Shown here: positions 34,962 to 45,136 of the stretch, piece by piece
Layout: each line of letters starts with the position of its first letter
Numbering within the stretch: position 1 is the stretch's first letter
Source of the DNA: Bradyrhizobium sp. 190
GTDB taxonomy: Bacteria; Pseudomonadota; Alphaproteobacteria; Rhizobiales; Xanthobacteraceae
DNA length: 64,000 nucleotides
Direction: 5' to 3'
NCBI RefSeq assembly: GCF_023073415.1
Contig: NZ_JADPJL010000026.1
Coordinates: 95,473 to 159,472, forward strand
Program-made: the position numbers and the translations under genes
The notes under the pieces: model-generated
The model's input: the letters and a program-made list of their open reading frames with translations, nothing else
Told to the model about the DNA's origin: nothing
Databases searched by the model: none

Positions 34962-36398
34962 TCACCGTTTCTCGCTCGCGGCCGGCATTTGCAGCGCGAC
35001 GACTGCCTGCGGCACGTCATACGCCTTGAACGAAGCCCAGTGCCGTTCGATGTCCGCGCGAAACAGACCGCGTGTCAACCCATGCACGAGTTTCGGCACC
35101 GCCGTGGTCATCGCATTGATCGACGAGCCCGAAGCACCGAAGCTCATGGTGGACGCAATCGCGAAGACATGGATGTCCGCAATCCAGGGGGTTTCACCGG
35201 CGGCGCGCTCCATCAGCGCATAGTCGTCAGCGAGATAGGGAAAACGCCCAAGCCGCGGGCTGCGCTCGTCCGGCGGCGGCTGGTAGCGGTCGGCCCAGGT
35301 TGCGATGTTGGCGGCGCAGTTTCGCAGCTCGGGCCGGCCTGCAAAATTCATGTCGATCCCCGTGCCGCAAATCACGAAGTCGGTTGCGAACACGCCCCTT
35401 GGCGTCTGCAATTCGACGCCGCGAGCCGTTTCCCTGGCGGCTTCGATCGGTGCCCCCTCCTGCAGGCGAAAATTGGCGTGGCGGGCGCAGCGGTCGTAGG
35501 TCGCCTGCGGAAAACCTTCCCGCATCTCCAGAACGGCGCGCATGAAGCGCCAGCGCCAGGCATCATCCAGATCGCAAAAATGCCGAAGGAAGCCGCGGAA
35601 GGTGAGCCAACGGTAGGGCTGGATCACCTGGATCTCCGCCCTACGGCAAAACAGATCCACCTCGGCCGCACCCGCCTCCAGTGCGACCGCGGCATTGTCG
35701 AAGGCCGAGGCACCGGCGCCGATCACTGCAACCCGCCTGCCGCGCAAACGCGCGAAGTCGGTCGGTTGCGCCGCATGCACGCAAAGCGACGACGGCAGAT
35801 GGCGCAGCGGCTCGGGAACGGTCCAATCGCCCATGCCCTCCTGCCCCGTCGCGAGTACGATCTTGCGCGCAAAGACAGTATCGATGCCATCAGCGGTCTG
35901 CACCTTGGCCGCGAGCAGTCCACCGGACGCAGGCGAGATCTCGATGACCTCGCAACCATTGCGCACCGGCAAGTCCAAGACGTGTCTGAACCAAAGCAGA
36001 TAGTCCGCCCAAAGCTCGCGCGAAATCAGGTCGACATTTTGCCAGTCCTCCTCGCCGAAGCGCGCCTCGTGCCAGGACTGGTAGGTCAGGCTGGGAATAT
36101 CGAGATCGGGCCCGGTGAAATGCTTCGGACTGCGCAGCGTATGCATGCGAGCGTAAGTGAGCCACGGTCCTTCCTGTCCCTCCTCGGATTTGTCGAGCAC
36201 AAGGATGTTGCTCACTTGCGAACGCATCAGCCCAAACGCCGTCGCAAGACCCGATTGGCCGGCGCCTACCACGAGCACATCCAGTGCCGGTCTGTCGTCC
36301 GGCCCCAGCCTGGGCGTAAGCCACGCGGCATTCGGATGCGCAGTCTTCGCAAGATCGGCGCGAACCTGGGCTTCCAGAGCGATCAGAGGGCTGTTCAT
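34962..36398 (-). CDS. Flavin-containing monooxygenase (FMO-like, NAD(P)H-dependent)
   Basis: 478 residues. FAD-binding VVGAGQSGLATA near 41-52 and NADPH-binding VIGAGASAFDNA near 199 are both intact; the segment between holds a KHFTGPDLDIPSLTYQSWHE part where Baeyer-Villiger/FMO fingerprints lie, here not a perfect match. The enzyme would add oxygen to a nitrogen, sulphur or ketone carbon in the cytoplasm. ATG 36398 overlaps the SDR stop by 4 bases. It sits between the SDR and the ABC importer, and a flavin reductase lies 4 kb away, although FMOs do not need one. Confidence 0.87.
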   Translation of the reverse strand: MNSPLIALEAQVRADLAKTAHPNAAWLTPRLGPDDRPALDVLVVGAGQSGLATAFGLMRSQVSNILVLDKSEEGQEGPWLTYARMHTLRSPKHFTGPDLDIPSLTYQSWHEARFGEEDWQNVDLISRELWADYLLWFRHVLDLPVRNGCEVIEISPASGGLLAAKVQTADGIDTVFARKIVLATGQEGMGDWTVPEPLRHLPSSLCVHAAQPTDFARLRGRRVAVIGAGASAFDNAAVALEAGAAEVDLFCRRAEIQVIQPYRWLTFRGFLRHFCDLDDAWRWRFMRAVLEMREGFPQATYDRCARHANFRLQEGAPIEAARETARGVELQTPRGVFATDFVICGTGIDMNFAGRPELRNCAANIATWADRYQPPPDERSPRLGRFPYLADDYALMERAAGETPWIADIHVFAIASTMSFGASGSSINAMTTAVPKLVHGLTRGLFRADIERHWASFKAYDVPQAVVALQMPAASEKR

Positions 36399-37156
36399 GC
36401 CGCGAGCCAACCGCCGTCGACCACCATTACGGTGCCGGTCGTAAAGGAAGACGCATCGCTTGCAAGATGGAGCGCGGCCTCGGCCACCTCCTCCGCCTTG
36501 CCAAACCGCTTCATGGCATGACGGTTGCGCGACGCTTCGCGCACCGGCTCGGGGTCCGCGTGACGGGCAAAACTGCGCCGCAGCATCGGTGTGTCGATGG
36601 CACCCGGCGCGATCGCATTGACGCGAATTCCATCCGTGGCGAAATCGAGCGCCATCGTCCGGGTCAGGCTGATGATCGCCCCCTTCGCGGCGATATAGGC
36701 GCTGTTGCCCTTGCCGCCGGCGATCGCGAGCTGCGATGCCAACGTGATGATCGAGCCGCCGCCCTGCCGCTGCATCTCCGGCACCGCCGCGCGCGACCAA
36801 AGCCAGGTGCCGCCGACATTGGTGCGGAACACCGCGTCCCAATCGGCAGGATCGGTGGTCAGCACCGTCCCTCCGCAGGAAAAGCCTGCAGCAACCATCA
36901 GCACATCGAGCCGCCCGCGCCGCGCCATGACATCGCCCACGGTGTCTTTCGCGAAATCGGCCTCGCTGACGTCGCCGACATGGACCGATGCTTGGCCTTT
37001 GGCGCCCTCGATCGCCGCCAGCGTCTCCTGCAAGCCCGCGCCGTCGCGATCGACCAGCGCAACAAAGGCACCTTCTTTCGCGAAAAGCACCGCGCTGGCC
37101 CGGCCGATGCCGGAGCCAGCTCCCGTCACGATCGCAGTTCGCCCTGCCAGTCTCAT
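36395..37156 (-). CDS. Short-chain dehydrogenase/reductase
   Basis: 253 residues, classical SDR: TGAGSGIGRA near 12-21, NVGG (NAGG-like) near 104, active-site serine in TLASQLA near 140 and YIAAK near 156-160. It reduces or oxidises a carbonyl or alcohol with NAD(P). Its ATG overlaps the epimerase-like stop by 4 bases, and its stop overlaps the monooxygenase start. The first frame codons from 37189 are not counted. Confidence 0.92.
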   Translation of the reverse strand: MRLAGRTAIVTGAGSGIGRASAVLFAKEGAFVALVDRDGAGLQETLAAIEGAKGQASVHVGDVSEADFAKDTVGDVMARRGRLDVLMVAAGFSCGGTVLTTDPADWDAVFRTNVGGTWLWSRAAVPEMQRQGGGSIITLASQLAIAGGKGNSAYIAAKGAIISLTRTMALDFATDGIRVNAIAPGAIDTPMLRRSFARHADPEPVREASRNRHAMKRFGKAEEVAEAALHLASDASSFTTGTVMVVDGGWLAA

Positions 37157-38136
37157 GTCAGGTTTCCCCCTCGATGCTCGGTCCACCAACGGCTCAGATC
37201 GGCAGCCGATTCCGCGCAGCCAAACCGCGCCCGCCAGCCGAACTCGTCTGCCATGCGCGCGACCGAAAGCGGCGCCCGGTCGGCCGGACTATGCAGGTCG
37301 ACCGTTGCCACTTCACCGGCATCCGTCAGCCGACAAACAAAGCCTGGGTGCAACGCAGCAAGCTCCTGGCCCCATTGCAACGCCGACCATTCCACGCCGG
37401 TTGAGATGTTATAGAGCTGATGCTTCGGCTTCGCGGCCTCGATCAGCAATGTCACGGCTTCCGCGACATCCACGGCATAGATCCAGTCCCTGACGCCCGG
37501 ACGCGACAGAACCGCCTCGCGCCCGTCTTGCATCGCGGCAAGAATCTGTGCCTGCGGGCTTGGCGTGTCGCGCACGTCGTTTCTCCGCTCCCAGGGCCCG
37601 AACACGGCGCTCAGCCGCACGCTGATGATCTCGCATTGCCAGAGACAGGCCAAGCGCGCAGCGACCTTCTCGGAAGCGAATTTGGTGATGGCATAGAGCG
37701 AGGCCGGATCGCAGGGAGCTTCTTCATCGAGCATCACGTTCCGGAATGCGCTCGCGCCGTAGGCCGCCGCGGACGACAGATTGATGATGCGTCTAACGCC
37801 GCTGCTTCGTGCCGCGACCAGAATCGGTGTCTGGGCCAGCAAGTTTACCCGCAGAATGCTCTCGGGATCGCTCGCCTCGCGCGCCGGTCCGGCGGTGATC
37901 GCGGCGCCCAGAACGATCGCGTCATAACCCGCAGCGGTTACCGTCTCCACCGCTTCACTATCCGTCACATCGCCCTGGATAACGGTCAGCCGATCGCCAT
38001 GAGAGGCAAAATCCCTCCGCCCCTCAGGCGGCACACCCGCGCGGTCGAACAATGTCACCGCATGACCGCGCGCCAGCAGGGCCGTGGCGATATTGAGCCC
38101 GACGAAACCGGCGCCGCCGAAGACAAGGATTCTCAT
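37153..38136 (-). CDS. NAD-dependent epimerase/dehydratase family protein
   Basis: 327 residues of the extended SDR type: VFGGAGFVGLNIA at 5-17, SSAAAYG near 121-127 and YAITK near 149-153, the catalytic Ser-Tyr-Lys. Known relatives act on nucleotide sugars or hydroxysteroids, or on ring lactones. Context with hydantoinase and monooxygenase suggests a small-molecule oxidoreductase and not a sugar epimerase, but that is inference. It overlaps the SDR start by 4 bases. Confidence 0.88.
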   Translation of the reverse strand: MRILVFGGAGFVGLNIATALLARGHAVTLFDRAGVPPEGRRDFASHGDRLTVIQGDVTDSEAVETVTAAGYDAIVLGAAITAGPAREASDPESILRVNLLAQTPILVAARSSGVRRIINLSSAAAYGASAFRNVMLDEEAPCDPASLYAITKFASEKVAARLACLWQCEIISVRLSAVFGPWERRNDVRDTPSPQAQILAAMQDGREAVLSRPGVRDWIYAVDVAEAVTLLIEAAKPKHQLYNISTGVEWSALQWGQELAALHPGFVCRLTDAGEVATVDLHSPADRAPLSVARMADEFGWRARFGCAESAADLSRWWTEHRGGNLT

Positions 38137-38164
38137 CGCTCAATCCGACATTGCGGCGGATGGA

Positions 38165-39634
38165 TCACAGCAGGGTCGCGCCAAAATTCTGTTCGGGATC
38201 CATGTCCGGCATCAGGCGCCCGGTCGGTTTCGCTGCCTCGCCGCCCGTACGCGGAAGGAAGCGCCCGGAGCCTGCTTCGACCGAACGTTTGCCGTCCGCA
38301 ACGATGACGCGCCCGCGCGACAGCACGGTCACTGGCCAGCCGCGCAGCTTGCGGCCGGCGAAGGGCGTGTAGCCCGCCAGATCATGCATCATCGCATCGC
38401 TCAGTGTGACCTCTCGCGCCGGATCCCAGATAGCGATGTCAGCATCGGCGCCGACCGCGATTGAGCCCTTGCGCGGATGCAAATTGTAGATCTTTGCCGG
38501 TGCGGTCGCGGTCAGCTCGACGAATTTTTCGAGGCCCAATCGGCCCTTTGAAACCATGGCATCGAACAGCAGAGCCAAGCGGACTTCGAGGCCGGGCAGA
38601 CCGTTTGCCACCTGCTTGAAATTGGGATTGGGGCCGGCGCGCAGTTTTCCGGTCTCATCGAACCGATACGGCGCGTGATCGGACGAAACGGTCTGGAGAT
38701 CGCCGAGGGCAAGCGCCTGCCACAGCGCTTCCTGGTCGGCGGCGCGACGCGGCGGCGGGCTGCACATCCATTTGGCGCCTTCCACGCCGGGCTTGTCGAG
38801 ATCGTCGGCGGTGAGAAAGAGATATTGCGGGCAGGTCTCGGCGAACACCTTCAGCCCCTGCCCGCGCGCGTCGCGGATCACCTTGGCGCCTTCGGCAGTC
38901 GACACGTGAAAGATCATGATCGGCTGGTCGATCAGCGCGGCCATGCCGATCAGCCGGTTGAAGGCCTCCGCTTCCGAGACGCGGGCATGGCTGATGGCGT
39001 GATATTTCGGATCGGTATAGCCGCGCGCCAGCAGCCGCTTCACCATCCAGGAGATGATGCCGTGGTTCTCGGCATGGGCACAGAGCATCGCGCCACCGTC
39101 GCGCGCCGCCAGCAGAATGTCGAGCAGCGGTTCGTCGTCGATTTTCAGGCGATCATAGGTCATGAAGATCTTGATCGAACCATGGCCCTGCTTGATCAGC
39201 GCGGGCAGATCCGCTTCCAGCGTTTCCCTGGTCGGATCGGCGATGATCATGTGAAAGGCATAATCGATCACGGCGCCCTTTCTCGCGAGCGCGTGATACT
39301 CCTCGAGTACCTGCGGCAGCTTCATGCCGACGTGCTGGGCCGCGAACGGAATCACGGTGGTGGTACCGCCGAAGGCTGCCGAGACGGTTGCGCTCTCGAA
39401 CGTGTCGGCGTTCACGATGCCTGCAGCCGAGAGTTGCTCGATATGGGCGTGGCTGTCGACACCGCCAGGCAAAACCAGCTTGCCCCGCGCGTCGATCTCC
39501 CGCCGCGCCCCCAGCAGCCCGCGGCCGACGGCTGCGATCGTCTCACCGGAAATGGCGACGTCGGCCTCGAACACGTCGCTTACGGTCGCGACGCGTCCGC
39601 CGCGAATGAGAAGGTCGTAGGCGGGCTCGGTCAT
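38165..39634 (-). CDS. Hydantoinase/dihydropyrimidinase
   Basis: 489 residues, close in length to D-hydantoinases. The two-metal site is intact: SHAHIEQ near 61, SIKIFMTYD with the carboxylated lysine near 152, CAHAEN near 184, IFHVSTAEG near 239 and SSDHAPY near 317. It opens 5-substituted hydantoins or dihydropyrimidines to N-carbamoyl amino acids in the cytoplasm. It is divergent from the hydantoin racemase gene across a 203-base gap and leads the run to the epimerase, SDR and monooxygenase. A cysteine follows the third metal region as in the family. Confidence 0.93.
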   Translation of the reverse strand: MTEPAYDLLIRGGRVATVSDVFEADVAISGETIAAVGRGLLGARREIDARGKLVLPGGVDSHAHIEQLSAAGIVNADTFESATVSAAFGGTTTVIPFAAQHVGMKLPQVLEEYHALARKGAVIDYAFHMIIADPTRETLEADLPALIKQGHGSIKIFMTYDRLKIDDEPLLDILLAARDGGAMLCAHAENHGIISWMVKRLLARGYTDPKYHAISHARVSEAEAFNRLIGMAALIDQPIMIFHVSTAEGAKVIRDARGQGLKVFAETCPQYLFLTADDLDKPGVEGAKWMCSPPPRRAADQEALWQALALGDLQTVSSDHAPYRFDETGKLRAGPNPNFKQVANGLPGLEVRLALLFDAMVSKGRLGLEKFVELTATAPAKIYNLHPRKGSIAVGADADIAIWDPAREVTLSDAMMHDLAGYTPFAGRKLRGWPVTVLSRGRVIVADGKRSVEAGSGRFLPRTGGEAAKPTGRLMPDMDPEQNFGATLL

Positions 39635-39740
39635 GACAAACTCCCCGAATATTGTGTCCTGAATCCTAGGTCTTGCATTTCCCGAATAAAAGCACAGATC
39701 GTGCCGTTACCCTCCCTTGCGCTTTCACAGCAGACAGTGG

Positions 39741-39765
39741 ACCATGCATCACTGGATGGCATGGT
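39741..39765. promoter_or_regulatory. Imperfect palindrome between hydantoinase and racemase genes
   Basis: ACCATGC (39741-39747) and GCATGGT (39759-39765) are exact inverted arms with an 11-base spacer; CATC and GATG inside extend the symmetry with one base of slip. It lies in the divergent promoter region and could be the operator for both genes. No regulator is encoded next to it. Confidence 0.45.
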
Positions 39766-39837
39766 CATTGCTTCCATTGTCGTCTTGTTGCGCGTCGATC
39801 TCGCAGGATCAACCGACGCATCCCGCAGGAAAACACC

Positions 39838-40500
39838 ATGTCCCGGTCACGCATTCTCGTCATCAATCCCAATTCCAACCAGCTCGTGACACAAGGGCTG
39901 GAGCAAGCATTGAAGCCGCTCGACTTTGAAGGCGGACCGGCGATCGTCTGCGAAACGCTGGCCGAGGGTCCTTACGGGATCGAGAGCCAGGCCGACGTCG
40001 ATGGCGTGGCGATGCCGCTGCGCCGCCTCGTCGAAGGCGACAACCATTCGGCCGCCTTCGTCATTGCCTGCTACAGCGATCCGGGTCTGCATGTCTGCCG
40101 CGAAGCAACCGACCGGCCCGTGTTCGGCATCGCCGAATGCGGCGTGCTGACGGCGCTCGCGCGCGCCGAAACCTTCGGCGTCATTGCGATCGCGCAGCGC
40201 TCGATTCGCCGCCATGTCCGCTACCTCAGGCAGATGGGCCTGATGGATCGTCTGACCAGGGAGCGGCCGCTCAACATGAGCGTGGCGGAGACCGCGTCGG
40301 GCGAAGGAACGCTCGCGAAGATGATCGAGGTCGGGCGCGCGCTCAAGGACGAAGACGGATCCGGCGCCATCGTGATGGGTTGTGCCGGCATGGCGCGGCA
40401 TCGCCGGCCGCTGGAGCAGGCGCTCGGGATTCCCGTGATCGATCCGACCCAGGCGGCCGTAACCATGGCGCTGGGCACGGTACAGTTCTCGCATCACTGA
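39838..40500 (+). CDS. Hydantoin/aspartate-glutamate racemase family protein
   Basis: 220 residues. It starts RILVINPNSN near residue 5, and the two catalytic cysteines are visible in ACYSDPG (near 80) and GCAGMA (near 182), as in hydantoin racemase (HyuE type). It would interconvert D- and L-5-substituted hydantoins, feeding a stereospecific hydantoinase. ATG 39838 has AGGAAA about 7 bases upstream; the frame is open from 39673 without a site. Its 3' end overlaps the convergent flavin-reductase gene by 7 bases. Confidence 0.92.
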   Translation: MSRSRILVINPNSNQLVTQGLEQALKPLDFEGGPAIVCETLAEGPYGIESQADVDGVAMPLRRLVEGDNHSAAFVIACYSDPGLHVCREATDRPVFGIAECGVLTALARAETFGVIAIAQRSIRRHVRYLRQMGLMDRLTRERPLNMSVAETASGEGTLAKMIEVGRALKDEDGSGAIVMGCAGMARHRRPLEQALGIPVIDPTQAAVTMALGTVQFSHH

Positions 40501-41153
40501 CTTTGGTCGGACGTTTCGGCCGCTCCGTTGCGCGCGAGCCACTGCGCGTGGCTTTCGCGCGCCAGTGCGAAGGTGTCGCGCTGGGCAGCGTAGAGATTGC
40601 CGAACAAGCGCCCGATCGGCCGGTAAACGTCGAAATCGACATACATCTTTTCCCGGTCGATCAGGCCCTCGCGCGCGTGCAGGTGCAGCACCTCCCCAAC
40701 AAGGAGTTCGCGGCCGGGCCCGAAGGCGAGCGCGACATGCTGTCGGCATTCGAGTGCGAAAGGCGCCGCGGCCAATCGCGGCACCGCGATGTCGATCGAC
40801 GGCAAGGTCTTCAGCCCCGTCGCCTCCACTTCGCTGTCACCGGAGGGAAAGTCGATCGCGCAGTCGTTCATGGCGGCCGCCAGCGCCTCGTCCACCAGAT
40901 GCACGACGAACTGCCCGCTGCGATGGATGTTGCGCGTGGTGTCCTTGGGACTGAGATCGGCCTTGTGCTGCAGGCCGAGCACCAGAAGGGCCGGATCTTC
41001 GGAGAAGACGTTGAAGAAGCTGAACGGCGCCGCGTTGACGCTACCATTCTCATCGAGCGTCGTGACCAGCGCGATCGGCCGCGGCACGACGACGCCGCAC
41101 AGCAGCTTGTACCGGTCGTGCGGATCAAGTTCGCGGAAGGAGATGCCTGACAT
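40494..41153 (-). CDS. Flavin reductase family protein (FMN-binding split barrel)
   Basis: 219 residues. VVPRPIALVTTLDENGSVNA near 22-41 and SFFNVFSEDPALLVLG are the FMN-binding part of this family, and NIHRSGQFVVHLVD follows. It is either a flavin reductase feeding a two-component monooxygenase or an FMN protein of unknown use. It begins directly after the stop of the carbamoylase gene (no gap), so the two are co-translated. There is no obvious FMN-dependent oxygenase within the window, and the FMO-type gene at 34.9 kb carries its own NADPH site. Confidence 0.85.
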   Translation of the reverse strand: MSGISFRELDPHDRYKLLCGVVVPRPIALVTTLDENGSVNAAPFSFFNVFSEDPALLVLGLQHKADLSPKDTTRNIHRSGQFVVHLVDEALAAAMNDCAIDFPSGDSEVEATGLKTLPSIDIAVPRLAAAPFALECRQHVALAFGPGRELLVGEVLHLHAREGLIDREKMYVDFDVYRPIGRLFGNLYAAQRDTFALARESHAQWLARNGAAETSDQSQ

Positions 41154-42086
41154 CTAGTTTTCCGGAGGCGGCACCGCGCCGGTGCGGCTGGTGATCAGGC
41201 CGTAATGCTCGATGCGGCGATGGCGCGCGAAATTGAAGATCGTGTTCTTGCCGAAGATGGTGGCGTCGAGATCGCAGGGGTAAACCAGCAGCTCATCCTC
41301 CTCGGTCTTGGCTTCGACGACGATCTCGCCGTCCGGATCGACGATCAGGCTGCCACCGATCAAGGGGTGGCCATCCTCGACGCCAGCCTTCGCAACGCAT
41401 ACGACCCAGGTCGAATTCTGGTAGGCGCCCGCCTGCGCGGAGAGCCGATTATGGAACAGCCGCTTCTCGGGCCCCTCCTCGCTCTTCTCGGCATTGACCG
41501 AGGGTGTGTTGTAGCCGATCAGCACCATCTCGACACCTTGGAGGCCCATCACGCGATAGGTCTCCGGCCAGCGCCGGTCGTTGCAGACCGCCATGCCGAA
41601 GATGCCGCCAAGCGCACGCCAGACGTTGAAGCCGAGATCACCCGGCTCGAAGTAGCGCTTCTCCAGATGCTGGAACGCGCGTTTCGTGTCGAACTCCGAA
41701 TGACCTGGCAGGTGAACCTTGCGGTACTTACCGACAATTTTTCCGGACGTGTCGGTGAGGATACAGGTATTGAAATGATGTCCATCCGGCGTCAGTTCGG
41801 CATAGCCAAAATTCATTGCGATCTGGTGGTGGGCGGCCCGCTCAAACAAAGGCCTTGTCGCCGCGTTCGGCATCTCCCGCTCGAACCAGGCATCGACCTC
41901 GGTCTGATCCTCCATGTACCAGCGCGGAAAGAACGTGGTGAGTGCGAGCTCCGGATAGATGATCAGATCAGCGCCCTTCGCCTTGGCTTCATCCATCAGC
42001 GCGATCATGCGCTTGACGACGGCTTGGCGGCTGTCGGCTTTCTGGATCGGGCCCAGCTGGGCGGCGGCAACATTGATGACGCGCAT
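41154..42086 (-). CDS. N-carbamoyl-D-amino-acid hydrolase (nitrilase superfamily)
   Basis: 310 residues, the length of Agrobacterium D-carbamoylase. The Glu-Lys-Cys triad is visible: YPELALTTFFPRW (E46), KYRKVHLPG (K123) and AVCNDRRWPE (C168); the NDRRWPE and LTTFFPRW segments are characteristic of D-carbamoylases and not of other nitrilases. It releases CO2 and ammonia from N-carbamoyl-D-amino acids. With the hydantoinase and racemase it completes the hydantoin route. A second copy is at 56.3 kb. Confidence 0.92.
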   Translation of the reverse strand: MRVINVAAAQLGPIQKADSRQAVVKRMIALMDEAKAKGADLIIYPELALTTFFPRWYMEDQTEVDAWFEREMPNAATRPLFERAAHHQIAMNFGYAELTPDGHHFNTCILTDTSGKIVGKYRKVHLPGHSEFDTKRAFQHLEKRYFEPGDLGFNVWRALGGIFGMAVCNDRRWPETYRVMGLQGVEMVLIGYNTPSVNAEKSEEGPEKRLFHNRLSAQAGAYQNSTWVVCVAKAGVEDGHPLIGGSLIVDPDGEIVVEAKTEEDELLVYPCDLDATIFGKNTIFNFARHRRIEHYGLITSRTGAVPPPEN

Positions 42087-42235
42087 GGCTAACTTTCTGG
42101 ATGCTTCGATTTAAGGCGGCGCTTGAAGGTGACGTAGTCTGCGGAGATCGGATCTCTATCCGGCTCAATCGAAGCCAGCAGTTAAAGTTTGGGTTCACTT
42201 GAAGTCAATTCCAGAGACAGTCCGCGACACGCACA

Positions 42236-43218
42236 TCAGTTCTGCGCCGGCAGCGCGTCGAGATGACACGCCACCCATTGACCGCCTTCCGCCAACCGAA
42301 GCTCCGGCTCTTCCGTCCGGCAGCGATCGAATACGTATGGACATCTGGTGTGGAAGCGGCAACCGCTGGGTGGATTGATCGGGCTCGGCACGTCGCCCTT
42401 CAAAATGATCGGGTTTCGAACGGCCCCGGGCTCCGGCACCGGCACGGCCGACAGCAGCGCCTTGGTGTAAGGATGTCTCGGCGCGGTGAAGATTTGTTGT
42501 CTGGGCGCCATCTCGACGATCTTGCCGAGATACATGACGGCAACACGGTGCGTCATGTGCTCGACGATCGCCAGATCGTGGCTGATGAAGAGCAGCGCGA
42601 GGCCGAACTCCCGCTGCAGATCCTGCAGCAGGTTGACGATCTGCGCCTTGACGGAGACGTCGAGTGCCGAGACCGCCTCGTCGCAGACGATCAGTTCGGG
42701 TTCCGCGGCAAGCGCCCGGGCGATGCCGATACGCTGGCGCTGGCCACCCGAGAATTCGTGCGGTCGGCGGCCCAGCGCGTCGCGCGGCAGGCGCACGGTG
42801 TCCATCAGCGCCGCAACCTTCGCATCGAGTTCGGCGGAAGATTTGGCGAGGCCGAAATTGCGGATCGGCTCGGCCAGGATGTCGCGTACGCGCATGCGCG
42901 GATTGAGGCTGGAGAACGGATCCTGGAACACCACCTGCACGCGGCGGCGCATGCTGCGCAGCCCGCCGGGTGAAAGACCGTCAATGCGCTGGCCATCCAA
43001 CACCACCTGGCCGGCGGTGATGTCGAACAGCCGCAAGATGGCCCGGCCAACCGTCGACTTGCCGCAGCCGGACTCGCCGACAAGGGCCAGCGTCTCGCCA
43101 CGCTCGACCTCAAAGGACACGCCGTCCACCGCATAGACCCAGTTCGACTTGCGGCTGAACAAGCCGCCGCGGACCGGAAAATGTTTCTTGAGATCGTTGA
43201 CCTGGAGCAGTGGGACGC

Positions 43219-43222
<4 letters not shown>
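42236..43222 (-). CDS. Peptide-type ABC importer ATPase (DppF/OppF family)
   Basis: 328 residues. It starts with HFPVRGGLFSR and WVYAVDGVSF, then Walker A VGESGCGKST near 49, signature FSGGQRQR near 160, DEAVSALDVSVKAQ, and a C-terminal CRFHTRCPYVFDRC region with the cysteine-rich tail of OppF-type ATPases (iron-sulphur-like cysteines). Overlaps the dppD-like stop by 4 bases. Last gene of the second peptide-importer operon. Confidence 0.93.
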
Positions 43223-44208
<986 letters not shown>

Positions 44209-44212
44209 CGGA

Positions 44213-45136
44213 TCAGAGACTCTTGGCCATTCGCGGATCGAGCGCATCACGCAGGCCGTCGCCAAGCAGATTGACAGCGAGCACGGTGACGGACAGAAAC
44301 GCGGCGGGAAAGAAGACGATGTAGGGCTTGACCTGCCACAGCGCCCTGCCCTCGGCCATGATGTTGCCCCAGGACGGAATGGTGGGTGGCGTGCCGGCGC
44401 CGATAAAGGAGAGGATCGACTCCACGATCATGGCGCTGGCGCAGATATAGGTTGCCTGGACCAGCATCGGCGCCAGCGTGTTGGGCAGGATGTGGCGCAG
44501 GATGACCATCGGCGTTCGCGTGCCGGAGGCTGTGGCAGCGTCCACATAGGGCTGCTCGCGTAGCGACAACACGACACTGCGCACCAGCCGCGAGACGCGC
44601 GGGACTTCGGCGATCGTGATGGCCAGGATGACGTTGCCGACGCTCGCGCGCGTCAGCGCCATCAGTGCGACGGCAAGCAGGATCGGCGGGATCGACATCA
44701 GCCCGTCCATGAACCGCATCAGGATGCTGTCCGCCCAACGCACGAAACCCGAGACCAGGCCGATGGCGAGACCAGCGAGCGAAGACAGCACGGCCACCGA
44801 CAAGCCCACGGTGAGCGAGACCCGTGCCCCGTAGAGCACGCGTGAATAGATGTCGCGGCCCAGCAAATCGGTGCCGAACCAATAATCCGCGGAAGGCAAG
44901 CGTGTACGTTTGGCGGGCGCGAGCGCGGTAGGATCGACGGTCCCGAGCCAGGGCGCAAAGATCCCGATCAGCACTAGGCAGAGCAGCAAGGCGCCGCCGA
45001 TCGCAACCGTCGGATGACTACGCAGGAAGCCGAACACACCGCGCCGGATTGCCACCGGCACCAGCAGATCGGGCAGTTGCGGCGCAATGACGAGGCCGGG
45101 CGGAAACGGGGCCGTGCTTGTGGTGGAGATGCTCAA
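44213..45136 (-). CDS. Peptide-type ABC importer permease (DppC family), TTG start
   Basis: 307 residues with six membrane helices; GTDLLGRDIYSRVLYGAR near 87 and the coupling loop VDAATASGTRTPMVILRHILPN near 193, ending in the conserved LLGDGLRDALDPRM. The only start that fits is TTG 45136, overlapping the dppB-like stop (TTGA, 4 bases) with GAGG 8 bases before it. An ATG lies only much further inside the first helices. Confidence 0.9.
   Translation of the reverse strand: MSISTTSTAPFPPGLVIAPQLPDLLVPVAIRRGVFGFLRSHPTVAIGGALLLCLVLIGIFAPWLGTVDPTALAPAKRTRLPSADYWFGTDLLGRDIYSRVLYGARVSLTVGLSVAVLSSLAGLAIGLVSGFVRWADSILMRFMDGLMSIPPILLAVALMALTRASVGNVILAITIAEVPRVSRLVRSVVLSLREQPYVDAATASGTRTPMVILRHILPNTLAPMLVQATYICASAMIVESILSFIGAGTPPTIPSWGNIMAEGRALWQVKPYIVFFPAAFLSVTVLAVNLLGDGLRDALDPRMAKSL

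Noticed and set aside
34824..36521. 565-codon open frame on the plus strand
   Set aside because: Antisense to the flavin monooxygenase gene, with no motif and no ribosome-binding site.
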